The position numbers were made by a program, and so were the translations under genes. From Mycobacterium sp. 4858 (GTDB taxonomy: Bacteria; Actinomycetota; Actinomycetes; Mycobacteriales; Mycobacteriaceae), in the NCBI RefSeq assembly GCF_900240975.1, contig NZ_LT968775.1:1116001-1180000 (forward strand): a stretch of 64,000 bases of DNA, given 5' to 3'. The first letter of the stretch is position 1, and each line of letters starts with the position of its first letter. The notes beneath the pieces are model-generated. The model was not told the DNA's origin. It ran no database searches and saw only the letters and a list, made by a program, of their open reading frames with translations. Shown in pieces: positions 17,640-28,336 of this stretch.

Positions 17640-18683
17640 GTGCAGGATCAGCCTTCTGACCCCTTCGATCCGTCGATGCTTCACGAAGCGATAGTCAGGC
17701 GGTTGTATCGCCGATCGATGGCCGAGGGGCACATCCGGGTGCCCGCAGTGCCCGCGTTGATCGACGAATATGTCCAGTTGTGCGGCAACGTCTGTGCCAC
17801 CCTGGGCGTCTGGTACACGCCCGAACAGTCGTCTCAGCTCAGGGCCACCCTCGAGGCGGAGCTGGCGAAGGGTTTCAAGGCTTCGCCCCGGTCCGACATT
17901 GTCATCTCGTTCAACGCCCCCTTCGGGACGAGCGTGAATTTTCGGGTCAAAGCCGAATGGCGCAGCCTCGACGCCGATTACGACGAGTGGGTGGCCGTCC
18001 GTCCGCCGCCGCTGTTCGGCACCGAGCCCGACGCGCGCGTGCTGGCGCTGGCCGCCGAGGCACCCGATCCGACGACCTACCGCGTGCTGGACGTGGGTGC
18101 GGGAACCGGGCGCAACGCTTTGGCCCTCGCCCGTCGCGGCCACCCGGTGGACGCGGTCGAGATGGCGTCGAAGCTTGCCGATGTCATGCAATCGGAGGCG
18201 GAGCGCGAAGCGCTGGCAGTGCGGGTGATTCAGAGCGATGTCTTCACCGCGATGGAAAGCGTCCACGAGGAATACCAGCTGATGGTGCTCTCCGAGGTGG
18301 TGCCCGACTTCCGGACGACCCATGAGTTGCGGGGCATGTTCGAACTCGCCGCCGCTTGTCTGGCGCCCGGCGGGCGTCTGGTGTTCAACGCCTTCTTGCC
18401 GCGCGAGGGATATGTTCCGGACAACGTCGCGATGGAACTCGGCCAGCAGTGCAACACCATGATCTACACCCGCGACCAGATGGCGGGTGCGGCGGACGGT
18501 CTTGATTTCGAATTGGTTGCCGACGATTCCGCCTACGAATACGAGAAGGCCCACCTGCCCGAGGGCGGCTGGCCGCCCACGGGCTGGTTCGAGGGATGGG
18601 CCAACGGGCTCGATGTGTTCGACGTCGACCGCGAGCGCTCGCCGATCGAGTTGCGCTGGCTGGTCTACGAGAAGTCGACCTGA
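17640..18683 (+). CDS. Class I SAM-dependent methyltransferase
   Basis: A 347-aa protein with an extended N-terminal domain of about 130 residues and a Rossmann methyltransferase core with motif I LDVGAGTGRNALALARRG near 145-165. Target unknown. The start is taken as GTG at 17640; ATG at 17676 is an alternative since the first 12 residues are low-complexity. The position 51 bp after a GT1 glycosyltransferase suggests a coupled glycosylation-methylation of a lipid, as in glycopeptidolipid loci. No peptide synthetase or other such genes are near, so this remains inference. Confidence 0.83.
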   Translation: MQDQPSDPFDPSMLHEAIVRRLYRRSMAEGHIRVPAVPALIDEYVQLCGNVCATLGVWYTPEQSSQLRATLEAELAKGFKASPRSDIVISFNAPFGTSVNFRVKAEWRSLDADYDEWVAVRPPPLFGTEPDARVLALAAEAPDPTTYRVLDVGAGTGRNALALARRGHPVDAVEMASKLADVMQSEAEREALAVRVIQSDVFTAMESVHEEYQLMVLSEVVPDFRTTHELRGMFELAAACLAPGGRLVFNAFLPREGYVPDNVAMELGQQCNTMIYTRDQMAGAADGLDFELVADDSAYEYEKAHLPEGGWPPTGWFEGWANGLDVFDVDRERSPIELRWLVYEKST

Positions 18684-18694
18684 ACAAAGTCGAA

Positions 18695-18710
18695 TATCGT
18701 TGCACCCATG
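18695..18710 (+). promoter_or_regulatory. Possible leaderless promoter of the cupin gene
   Basis: TATCGT (18695-18700) ends seven bases before the ATG at 18708 and there is no Shine-Dalgarno. The 12-mer GTTGCACCCATG (18699-18710) recurs exactly at 60500-60511 before another gene with the same arrangement. Confidence 0.4.
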
Positions 18711-19256
18711 AGTGATATGGAACCGAACCGGCGATCGCTGCTGCTGGCAACGCCCCTGTTATTGGCGGCGCTGGCGGCCGGTGACAAGGCGGACGGTGTG
18801 GGAGACATCCAGTTGTCGCCGCCGCCGAAGACCGGCCCCGACCCCGCCGAGACGTTCGTCCTCCCCTACCAGGACATTGGTTTCCGGCCCTGGGGCAATC
18901 TGCCCCCGCGCAGCGGGGAAATGGCCGTGTTGTACGGCGACTTCGACCGGCCGGGACCCTATCTGGTCATGATGAGGTGGAATCCGGGTTGGTTCAGCGC
19001 GCCACACACCTATGCGACCGACCGGATTCAGGTCGTGGTGTCCGGCACGTGGTTTGTCAACAGCGGCAACGGTTTTGAACCCCAGGACGCTGTCCCGGTC
19101 GGGCCGGGCGGTTACGTCAAGCGGGTTGCCCGCACTCCGCACTACGATGGCGTTCCGGCCGACCGACCCGACCCCGCAGTGATCGCCGTTTTCGGCATGG
19201 GACCCGTCGACATGCAGCTGATGGACGCCACCCAGCCGTCGTGGCGTCAGGTGTGA
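18708..19256 (+). CDS. Exported cupin-domain protein
   Basis: A 182-aa protein with an N-terminal export signal containing a twin-arginine-like start (NRRSLLLATPLLLAALAA, about residues 7-24) and a single cupin-like beta-barrel domain (about 60-175). The core has the GWFSAPHTYATDRIQVVVSG segment with a His that may bind metal. Cupins range from dioxygenases to sugar isomerases, and no substrate is indicated. It starts 24 bp after the methyltransferase gene but may have its own leaderless promoter. Convergent with the oxidoreductase gene, 6 bp between stops. Confidence 0.78.
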   Translation: MSDMEPNRRSLLLATPLLLAALAAGDKADGVGDIQLSPPPKTGPDPAETFVLPYQDIGFRPWGNLPPRSGEMAVLYGDFDRPGPYLVMMRWNPGWFSAPHTYATDRIQVVVSGTWFVNSGNGFEPQDAVPVGPGGYVKRVARTPHYDGVPADRPDPAVIAVFGMGPVDMQLMDATQPSWRQV

Positions 19257-19262
19257 TGCCGC

Positions 19263-20774
19263 TCAGCTCGCGGCGGTGAGGTCGCGGGTCGCCGGCCCCT
19301 CCAGCAGGGTGCCGTCCGGCGCGAACCGCGACCCGTGCAGGGGGCACTCCCACGCCTTGTCGGCGTCGTTCCAGTTCACGATCCCGCCGAGGTGCGGGCA
19401 CACCGGGGAAACGACATGCTCCGTGCCGTCGACACGGCAATGCGCCTCCAGATGCCACGGCGGCCCGCTCACCACGCCGCCCTCGTCGGGGCCGGGGCTG
19501 CGCCGGCCGGTGCGCAGCAGGGGGGTGATCCAGCCCTTGGCCAGATCGAATCCCACCTCGGCATTGAACTGCATGGCGGTGGGCAGCCCGGTCAGCTCGT
19601 GCGGGCTCCAGCTGGCGAAGGCTTTGGCCCAGTCCATCCGTCCGCCCAGGATGCGGCTCGACAGGGCCAACGCCGCGGCGGCCCCGTTGGTCATGCCCCA
19701 CTTGTTGAAACCCGTTGCCACGAAGATGGTTTGGGTATTCGGCAGGATGGGTCCGACGTAGGGCAGCTGGTCGATGGGGGTGTAGTCCTGCGCCGACCAG
19801 AAATGTGTCTGTTCGGCGCCCGGGTAGTGTTGGCGGGCCCACGACGCCAGTTCCTCGAGGGCTTTCGAGGGGCTCTTCTTGCGGCCTACGGTGTGGCCGG
19901 CCCCGCCGACGATCAGCCGCTCCCCGTCCGCGACGGGCGCATACCGCACCGAGCGCGTCGGCGAATCGGTGGAGATCATCATCGGCCGGGTGATGTTGCC
20001 CGGCACCTTGAACGCCAAGCAGTAGGACCGGCTCGGCTTCACGCGCGCGAAATATCCGCCGCGATCCAGGATCGGGATACCGGTCGCGAGAACCAGCTGG
20101 CCGGCTTCGAGTTCCGCGTCGCGGCGGACCGCGTCGTTGACGTGCACCCGAACCCGGTCCCCGCGGCTTGACACCCGCCGGACCCGCGTGTGCTCGACCA
20201 GCCGGCCACCGCGGCCGAGCAGCTCGCCGGCCAGCGCGTCCAGGAACGGCATGGGATCGAATTGCGCCTGGTCGGGCAGGCGCACCCCGCCGTGATACGG
20301 GAACGGGACCCCCGCGTCGTCGTCCCAGACCGCGGGCAGCCCAACCGCCTGGCACGCCGTCAGCTCCAGGCGGGCGGACGGCACCCCCTTGGCCGACTGG
20401 GCATAGGTGTAGGCGTCCTCACGCTGGACCGCGATGTCATGCGATTGGCAGTAGTCGACCACCCAGTCCTGGCCCTCGCGGTTGCCCTCCACGTACGCAC
20501 GCGCCAGTTCCGTGCCATGCCTGGGCAGGATCTTCGACAGGTGGGTGCCCTGCAGCAGGCTGATCTTTGCGGTGGTGTTTCCCGTCGCACAGGCCCCCAC
20601 CGTGCGCGCCTCGAGCACCAGCACATCCTTGCCCGCGCGGGCCAGTAATACCGCCGTCATCAGCCCGGTGATGCCGGCGCCGACGACGATGACATCCGCG
20701 GAACGGCGGCCCTTGTCAAGCTCGCTTGCGGCCCAAGGCTGTTCGGCTCGGTTGTCCAACCATAAAGACGTCAC
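19263..20774 (-). CDS. FAD-dependent DAO-type oxidoreductase with C-terminal Rieske domain
   Basis: A 503-aa two-domain redox protein. An N-terminal D-amino-acid-oxidase-like FAD domain has GAGITG at 32-37, and a C-terminal Rieske [2Fe-2S] domain has ligands Cys459/His461 (CPHLGG) and Cys477/His480 (CPLHGSRF). The Rieske cluster probably passes electrons to or from the flavin; the substrate is unknown. The start is GTG at 20774 (VTSLWLDNRAEQPW), where the recognisable protein begins; the frame extends to 20837 without support. It lies 59 bp downstream of a coiled-coil gene on the same strand, forming a probable operon. Confidence 0.88.
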   Translation of the reverse strand: MTSLWLDNRAEQPWAASELDKGRRSADVIVVGAGITGLMTAVLLARAGKDVLVLEARTVGACATGNTTAKISLLQGTHLSKILPRHGTELARAYVEGNREGQDWVVDYCQSHDIAVQREDAYTYAQSAKGVPSARLELTACQAVGLPAVWDDDAGVPFPYHGGVRLPDQAQFDPMPFLDALAGELLGRGGRLVEHTRVRRVSSRGDRVRVHVNDAVRRDAELEAGQLVLATGIPILDRGGYFARVKPSRSYCLAFKVPGNITRPMMISTDSPTRSVRYAPVADGERLIVGGAGHTVGRKKSPSKALEELASWARQHYPGAEQTHFWSAQDYTPIDQLPYVGPILPNTQTIFVATGFNKWGMTNGAAAALALSSRILGGRMDWAKAFASWSPHELTGLPTAMQFNAEVGFDLAKGWITPLLRTGRRSPGPDEGGVVSGPPWHLEAHCRVDGTEHVVSPVCPHLGGIVNWNDADKAWECPLHGSRFAPDGTLLEGPATRDLTAAS

Positions 20775-20833
20775 GGGTGGGCTAATACCCTCGCGGGAAC
20801 AAGGGAAACCCCGCCGCGGGCCGGCCGCCCTCG

Positions 20834-21640
20834 TCACGCCCGCTTCAACCGTGCTCTCGCCGCTTTCACCGATTCCCCCGCGGCGCGACTGGCTTCCTTG
20901 GCCCGCTCGTAGCCTTGTTCGGCGCGCTCGAGGTCGCGTTCGGCCGTGCGCAGAGCCGCGACGGCCTGCTCACGCCGCTGCCGGGACGCGTCCCGTTCGG
21001 CCCGACGCTCCGACAGCCTGGCGTCGGCATCGGCCTTCCGGTGCTCGGCGGCGGTCACCGCTGCGGTCAGTTCTCCCAGCCGCCGCTCCCTGGCCGCGTC
21101 GCGCGCGGGCCGCGGAGGCGTCGCCGGCTCCTTCGCCTTTTCTGTCCGCGTCGCCACCGGCGCCGCCGCGCCGAAATCACCGAAACCCGACCACCGCTCG
21201 GGGCGGGCCAGCCGGCCGAGCCGCTCCCTCACCTCGCGTTCGGCGATGGCGGCTTGCAGCGTGCTGGTGATGTCGTCGCGCACGGCGGAGGACGGGTTGC
21301 TGACGTCGGCCGCTTGCAGTGCTGCCCGCGTGAGTTCGTCGATCAGCCGATGTTGCTCGGCGGACAAGTCGCGGATACGTTGGCCGTCCATCGCGGCGTG
21401 CGCGGCGCGCAGCCGGTCCCCCAGGCCCCCCAGGCGCTGTGCGGAGTCGGTGTGCCGCAGTGCGAGTCGGTTGACGACCCACGCCGCGGTGGTCGGTTTG
21501 TTGGCTGCGGCGATCCGCTTCGCGGCGGCCTCGTCCCCGCGGCGCTTGGCCGCGGCCGTCAATTTGGTGCGCTCCGCGACGAAGTCCTTCGGCGGCGCCC
21601 AATAAAGACGGTCGAGTTCGTCGTCGGCCATGACCCCCAT
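20834..21640 (-). CDS. Coiled-coil hypothetical protein
   Basis: A 268-aa charged cytosolic protein beginning MGVMADDELDRLYWAPPKDF. A conserved-looking N-terminal part (about 1-130, with KPTTAAWVVNRLALRH) is followed by a Pro/Ala linker and a C-terminal Arg/Ala/Glu-rich coiled coil (about 180-268). No catalytic motif, signal or membrane segment. Start is ATG 21640 or 21631; GGGGAT upstream of the first and GGGGG before the second make both possible. Gene order suggests co-expression with the DAO-Rieske oxidoreductase. Function unknown. Confidence 0.75.
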   Translation of the reverse strand: MGVMADDELDRLYWAPPKDFVAERTKLTAAAKRRGDEAAAKRIAAANKPTTAAWVVNRLALRHTDSAQRLGGLGDRLRAAHAAMDGQRIRDLSAEQHRLIDELTRAALQAADVSNPSSAVRDDITSTLQAAIAEREVRERLGRLARPERWSGFGDFGAAAPVATRTEKAKEPATPPRPARDAARERRLGELTAAVTAAEHRKADADARLSERRAERDASRQRREQAVAALRTAERDLERAEQGYERAKEASRAAGESVKAARARLKRA

Positions 21641-21764
21641 GATCCCCGCGCCCGCACGCGCCGGTTTAAAAATCGCACGACCGTGGCACCTGATGGGCAA
21701 CATCTTCCCGCTGGGCGCTGCCTTCAACCCGGCAACCAGCAGAACGCAAGGATCCGACAGCTCA

Positions 21765-23027
21765 ATGATGCCCACGAACAGTGATCGGCCCGCCCGCCGG
21801 ATCCTCTGGGATCGCAGGCCGCGCCGGTTGCTGATCGCCGCGCTGGTGATCGTGGCCGTGGCGGGCGTCGTCGTGATTGCGGCTTGCGGTCATCGCAACG
21901 CGTCGCCGAAAACCGCAGGACCGGCACAAGTCACCATCACACCCGGCCCGGATGCGCGCAACGTCGATCCACTCGCACCCGTGATGGTCAAGGCCGAGTC
22001 GGGGACGCTCACCGACGTCAGCATGGTCAACGAGAGCGGCAAGCAGGTGCAGGGTGTGATGACGCCCGACAACACCGTGTGGAAGCCCACGGTCCCGCTG
22101 GGCTATGGCCGCACCTACACGTTGACGGTCAACAGCCGAGGCCCCAATGGCCTTGCGTCGAACCAGGTTTCGTCCTTTTCGACGCTCAAACCGTCCAACC
22201 AGACGAAGGTTTCGTTCACCACCACGTCGGAGGCCGCGCTCAAAGACGGCGGGACGTACGGCGTCGGGACGGTGGTTGTCGCCCACTTCGACGAGCAGAT
22301 CGCCGACCGGGCCGCCGCCGAACGGCAGCTGGCCGTGACCACCGACCCCAAGGTGCAGGGCTCGTGGTTCTGGGTCGACGGCCAAACCGCGCACTGGCGG
22401 GCCGAGCACTACTACGCGCCGGGAACGGCCGTCACGGCCGAGGCCAAGATCTACGGAATCGCCCTGGGCAACGGCCTATTCGGGCAAGACGATACCAAGG
22501 TGTCGTTCCGGATCGGCGACGCGCACGTGTCCATCGCCGACGATGCCACCAAACAAGTCAGCGTCTTCAACAACGGCGCGTTGATGCGGACCATGCCCAC
22601 CTCGATGGGTATGGGCGGCACCGAAAACGTCGGCGGAAAGAGCATCTCGCTGTGGACGCCGCCGGGTGTCTACACCGTCCTCGACAAGGGCAACCCCGTC
22701 GTCATGGACTCCTCGACATTCGGTCTGCCCAAGAACTCGCGCCTGGGTTACCGCGAAACCATCAACTACGCCACCCGGATCAGCACCGACGGTATTTACC
22801 TGCATGAGCTCGACGCCACGGTGTGGGCTCAGGGGCATCGGGACACGTCGCACGGATGCCTGAACCTCAACGCCGACAACGCGAAGTGGTTCTACGACTT
22901 CTCGGTGCCCGGCGATGTGGTCGAGGTTCGCAACAGCGGCGGCCCGCCGTTGACGCTGGCGCAGAACGGCGACTGGACGATCAGCTGGGACGACTGGCGC
23001 AAGGGCAGCGCCCTGAAGCCGACATGA
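21765..23027 (+). CDS. L,D-transpeptidase lipoprotein (LprQ/LdtMt5-like)
   Basis: A 420-aa enzyme that makes 3-3 cross-links between peptidoglycan stems (YkuD fold). The N-terminal lipoprotein signal has lipobox IAAC (Cys41), followed by two Ig-like domains (about 55-250) and the catalytic domain (about 255-390). The catalytic Cys365 lies in SHGCLNLNADNAKWFYDF and a conserved His in IYLHELD. A C-terminal extension ends near WDDW. The ATG at 21765 is chosen because the signal peptide starts just after it; the frame open to 21630 overlaps the divergent gene. Which of the five mycobacterial Ldt classes is less certain. Confidence 0.9.
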   Translation: MMPTNSDRPARRILWDRRPRRLLIAALVIVAVAGVVVIAACGHRNASPKTAGPAQVTITPGPDARNVDPLAPVMVKAESGTLTDVSMVNESGKQVQGVMTPDNTVWKPTVPLGYGRTYTLTVNSRGPNGLASNQVSSFSTLKPSNQTKVSFTTTSEAALKDGGTYGVGTVVVAHFDEQIADRAAAERQLAVTTDPKVQGSWFWVDGQTAHWRAEHYYAPGTAVTAEAKIYGIALGNGLFGQDDTKVSFRIGDAHVSIADDATKQVSVFNNGALMRTMPTSMGMGGTENVGGKSISLWTPPGVYTVLDKGNPVVMDSSTFGLPKNSRLGYRETINYATRISTDGIYLHELDATVWAQGHRDTSHGCLNLNADNAKWFYDFSVPGDVVEVRNSGGPPLTLAQNGDWTISWDDWRKGSALKPT

Positions 23028-23086
23028 ACGTGACGTGACGGAGCTCATTGGTCACCCATAGTTGTGCTCCATTTCACAGTAAACTC

Positions 23087-23123
23087 TTGACTCGTTCCAG
23101 ATAAGTGCGTCATATTGGTGCGG
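23087..23123 (+). promoter_or_regulatory. furA-katG promoter with leaderless start
   Basis: TTGACT (23087-23092) and CATATT (23111-23116) are separated by 18 bp, and the furA GTG at 23123 is seven bases after the -10, so the mRNA would begin at the start codon. This matches the known leaderless, FurA-autoregulated promoter of mycobacterial furA. The AT-rich spacer is the expected FurA site. Confidence 0.75.
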
Positions 23124-23563
23124 TGTCATCGACGGCCGATTACGCGGAACGACTGCGGATGGCCGATCTGCGGGTGACCCGCCCTCGGGTCGCGGTGTTG
23201 GAGGCGGTGGACGCCCACCCCCACGCCGACACCGAGACGATCTTCTCGGCGGTGCGCGTCGGCCTGCCCGATGTCTCCCGCCAGGCCGTATACGACGTCC
23301 TCAACGCGCTGAGCACCGTGGGTTTGGTCCGCCGGATCCAGCCCTCCGGATCGGTCGCCCGTTACGAGTCGCGGGTCGGCGACAACCACCACCATGTCGT
23401 GTGCCGATCCTGTGGCGTGATCGCCGACATCGACTGCGCGGTGGGTGCTGCCCCTTGCCTCACCCCGTCAGACGAGAACGAAATTCTCGACGGCTTCGTC
23501 CTCGACGAGGCCGAGGTCATCTATTGGGGCGTGTGCCCCGACTGTTCGACCGCAGGTTCCTAG
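23123..23563 (+). CDS. furA: FurA, Fur-family transcriptional repressor of katG
   Basis: A 146-aa metal-dependent repressor. The winged-helix DNA-binding domain (1-80) contains LRVTRPRVAVLEAV and the recognition segment SRQAVYDVLNAL. The dimerisation/metal domain carries the HHHVVCRSCG metal-site segment and a C-terminal CPDC. In mycobacteria FurA represses its own operon and katG and is relieved by oxidants. The GTG at 23123 is chosen because it is the leaderless start in relatives; the longer frame from 23105 overlaps the promoter. katG follows 34 bp after the stop, in the same transcription unit. Confidence 0.95.
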   Translation: MSSTADYAERLRMADLRVTRPRVAVLEAVDAHPHADTETIFSAVRVGLPDVSRQAVYDVLNALSTVGLVRRIQPSGSVARYESRVGDNHHHVVCRSCGVIADIDCAVGAAPCLTPSDENEILDGFVLDEAEVIYWGVCPDCSTAGS

Positions 23564-23585
23564 CTCGCAGCCCAATCACCCCTAA

Positions 23586-25838
<2,253 letters not shown>

Positions 25839-25853
25839 CGCACGGATACGACG

Positions 25854-25888
25854 CGACGCCCCGCGGGTTTTCGGCTCGCGGGGCGTCG
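25854..25888 (+). terminator. Strong hairpin terminator after katG
   Basis: A perfect 12-bp stem CGACGCCCCGCG / CGCGGGGCGTCG with an 11-base loop starts 15 bp after the katG stop. There is only a short GTTT downstream, as is usual for actinobacterial terminators. It may also serve the convergent gene at 25909. Confidence 0.7.
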
Positions 25889-25908
25889 TGCGTCGTTTAG
25901 CGGCTCGC

Positions 25909-26715
25909 TCAGCGCGCGAGATCCCACTGGCCGAAGTCCGGCGCGAGCACGTCGTCGATGTCGACGTTGATGCCGCCGAGGAGCGGACTCGGGTTCGACG
26001 GGCTGTTCACCACGGCCTGATACAGCACCGCTGCGGGTTCCCGCGAGCCGTGCGACCACGATTTCGTCTGCCACGCCCAGCGGCGCCCCGCGGTCGTCGA
26101 GTTTCCGATGACGCCGTCCCGGATCGCCCAGCCGCACGCGTTGGCATGCCCGTAGATGCCGGTGCGGCCCACGCCCAATGCGGAGTTGATCCCCCGAAAC
26201 CATTGGACGGCAACGCTGTTCCAGGTGTTCTCGTCGATGTCGTCGTCGACGCTGAAGAAGATCGGGGCAGACCCCGGGCCCCCGGCCGCGCCGTGCAACC
26301 GTTGGGCCGTCTGGGCATCCGCCACACCGCCGTCGAAGCCGCGGGTGTAATCCGACGGGTCCGGCCAGCCGGGTTTGCCGTACTGAAAGTTGCTGACGAT
26401 GTGCAGGCCCGCCCCGCGCAGCGCGTCGGCGTACCCGCGGGTGAGCGGTTTTGCCTCGAAGTTGGCTCCCGGCCGCGACTCCGACACGTAGTTCACCACG
26501 CCGTCATAGCCCGCCGACTTGATCTCGTCCGGCGAAATCCTGCGCTCGGCGAAATCGATCAGCCGCATGTCGGCGGCGAAGGCCTTCCGGTCGTTGAGGG
26601 GCGCGGCCGCCGCGCTCAGACCGAGCAGCACCGGTGCGGCGGCGAACTTGAATACGTCGCGCCGCGATACCGATCGTCGCGCGCCGCATTCGCCCGGTGC
26701 GGCCGAATCCTGCAC
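25909..26715 (-). CDS. Tat-exported DUF1906 protein (Rv2525c-like)
   Basis: A 268-aa protein close in sequence pattern to Rv2525c of M. tuberculosis, a Tat-secreted glycoside-hydrolase-like protein of unknown activity. The twin-arginine signal is SRRDVFKFAAAP (about 17-28), and the mature part is one TIM-barrel DUF1906 domain (about 50-268) with YDGVVNYVSE, IFFSVDDDID and the C-terminal VDIDDVLAPDFGQWD. The acidic residues in DDDID resemble the active site of GH25-like barrels. The start is GTG at 26715, giving a slightly long region before the Tat motif. Cell-envelope polysaccharide is the likely, unproven, target. Confidence 0.88.
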   Translation of the reverse strand: MQDSAAPGECGARRSVSRRDVFKFAAAPVLLGLSAAAAPLNDRKAFAADMRLIDFAERRISPDEIKSAGYDGVVNYVSESRPGANFEAKPLTRGYADALRGAGLHIVSNFQYGKPGWPDPSDYTRGFDGGVADAQTAQRLHGAAGGPGSAPIFFSVDDDIDENTWNSVAVQWFRGINSALGVGRTGIYGHANACGWAIRDGVIGNSTTAGRRWAWQTKSWSHGSREPAAVLYQAVVNSPSNPSPLLGGINVDIDDVLAPDFGQWDLAR

Positions 26716-27076
26716 GGGCGTGATGCTAACAAACGGCTCGAAAACGGGGCTAGGACGCCGTGAAGCGGGCGGCGCGGCTCCCCCGAAGCGTTCGCACAGT
26801 CCATGGCTCGGTAGTGCGCATCGGGCTGTGTGCGCGGGAGGCGGGGCGAACGGGTCAATCCCCTTCGGGGCCGGGTGGCATGATCTTTTGCGTGCCGGAT
26901 TTCCGTCAGAGCGATTACGCGGCAGCCGGTGACGTGCGAGCTCGTTGCGCTCGATTAGGTAATCGAACTATAGTCTGGACACATGTCCAGTTTGCTGTCA
27001 CGGAGCTCGGGAGTCCGTTGACCGCGATGGGTTCGGCGTTGTTCCGCGGTCATTCACCAGCAAAGAAGAGTTGAGT
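26716..27076. other. 361-bp divergent intergenic region before the MMP cluster
   Basis: Lies between the Rv2525c-like gene and manT. The right half holds a promoter with two inverted repeats (26945-26990). A plus-strand frame from 26760 to 27074 crosses the region but has a scrambled Arg/Gly-rich composition and contains the promoter, so I do not call it a gene. Confidence 0.6.
26945..26990 (+). promoter_or_regulatory. MMP cluster promoter with two operator-like inverted repeats
   Basis: TTGCGC (26945-26950) and TATAGT (26969-26974) form a -35/-10 pair with 18-bp spacing. The spacer is almost filled by TCGATTA-GG-TAATCGA (26951-26966), perfect 7-bp arms. A second inverted repeat CTGGAC-ACAT-GTCCAG (26975-26990) immediately follows the -10 and would overlap the transcription start. 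Two different symmetric sites in these positions suggest tight repression. The regulator is unknown. Confidence 0.6.
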
Positions 27077-28336
27077 ATGCGAATTGCCCTGCTGTCCTAC
27101 CGTAGTAAAACCCATTGCGGCGGACAGGGCGTCTACGTGCGCCATCTCAGCCACGGTCTGGTGGAACTCGGTCATGACGTCGAGGTGTTCTCCGGTCAGC
27201 CTTATCCCGACCTGCTCGACCCGCGGGTGCGGCTGACCAAAGTGCCGAGCCTGGATCTCTACCGCGAACCCGACCCGTTCCGCGTGCCGCGGCCCAGCGA
27301 GATTCGCGACTCGATCGACCTGTTGGAACTGCTCACCACGTGGACCGCGGGGTTCCCCGAACCGCGGACATTCACCATGCGCGCCGCGCGGTTACTGGCT
27401 GGCCGGGCGGCCGATTTCGACGTCGTGCACGACAACCAGAGCCTGGGCACCGGGCTGCTCAGGATCGCCGGCGCGGGACTGCCGGTGGTGGCGACGGTGC
27501 ACCATCCCATCACCCGTGACCGGGTGCTCGATCTGGCCGCGGCGCGTTGGTGGCGAAAACCGTTGGTGCAGCGATGGTATGGGTTCCTGGGGATGCAGCA
27601 GCAGGTGGCGCGCCAGATCCCGGACCTGCTGACCGTTTCGTCGTCGTCGGCGGCGGACATCGTCAGCGACTTCGGGGTCTCGCCGGAGCAGCTGCACGTG
27701 GTGCCGCTGGGTGTGAACACCGAACTGTTCAAGCCGGGGTCGCAGCCCCGGCATCCCGGGCGGGTCATCGCCATCGCCAGCGCGGATACCCCGCTCAAGG
27801 GTGTGCGCACCCTACTGCAGGCGGTCGCGCGGCTGCGCACGATCAGGGATCTCGAGCTGCGGCTGGTTGCGAAGGTCGAACCCAACGGCCCGACCCATAA
27901 ACTCATCGCCGAGCTCGGCATCTCCGACATCGTCCACATCACCAGTGGGCTTTCCGACGCCGAGCTTGCCGCGCTGTTCGCGTCGGCCGAAGTCGCCTGC
28001 ATTCCCTCGCTCTACGAAGGGTTTTCGCTGCCCGCGGTGGAGGCCATGTCCAGCGGCACGCCGATCGTGGCCAGCCGGGTGGGCGCCCTGCCCGAAGTCC
28101 TCGGCGCCGACGGCGCGTGCGCCGAACTGGTGCCACCGGCCGACGTCGACGCGCTCACCCGCGCGCTCGGTGACCTGCTGGACTTGCCGGAGAAGCGGCG
28201 GAGTCTGGGTAAGGCGGGACGAACCCGTGCGGTCGACGTGTTCAGCTGGGAGGCGGTGGCCGCTCAAACCGTCCGGGTGTACGAGCGGGCGATCGCACGC
28301 AACACGGCCGCGGCTGAAGGCGAAGCGCCATGCTGA
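27077..28336 (+). CDS. manT: ManT, GT4 alpha-(1,4)-mannosyltransferase of MMP synthesis
   Basis: A 419-aa GT-B glycosyltransferase of family GT4. Seen: an N-terminal MRIALLSYRSKTHCGGQGVY acceptor-side loop and the C-terminal donor-site EX7E pair Glu314/Glu322 in YEGFSLPAVEAMSSGTP. In characterised nontuberculous mycobacteria the gene in this cluster position elongates 3-O-methylmannose polysaccharide from mannooligosaccharide primers. I assign the role from gene order (GT4, methyltransferase, alpha/alpha-toroid hydrolase, convergent metal-type methyltransferase). AGAAGAG six bases upstream supports ATG 27077 over TTG 27071. Its stop overlaps the next start by seven bases. Confidence 0.85.
   Translation: MRIALLSYRSKTHCGGQGVYVRHLSHGLVELGHDVEVFSGQPYPDLLDPRVRLTKVPSLDLYREPDPFRVPRPSEIRDSIDLLELLTTWTAGFPEPRTFTMRAARLLAGRAADFDVVHDNQSLGTGLLRIAGAGLPVVATVHHPITRDRVLDLAAARWWRKPLVQRWYGFLGMQQQVARQIPDLLTVSSSSAADIVSDFGVSPEQLHVVPLGVNTELFKPGSQPRHPGRVIAIASADTPLKGVRTLLQAVARLRTIRDLELRLVAKVEPNGPTHKLIAELGISDIVHITSGLSDAELAALFASAEVACIPSLYEGFSLPAVEAMSSGTPIVASRVGALPEVLGADGACAELVPPADVDALTRALGDLLDLPEKRRSLGKAGRTRAVDVFSWEAVAAQTVRVYERAIARNTAAAEGEAPC

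Noticed and set aside
26760..27074. Plus-strand frame of 104 codons before manT
   Set aside because: It overlaps the MMP promoter and both inverted repeats, has no ribosome binding site and has the scrambled composition of a chance frame in GC-rich DNA.
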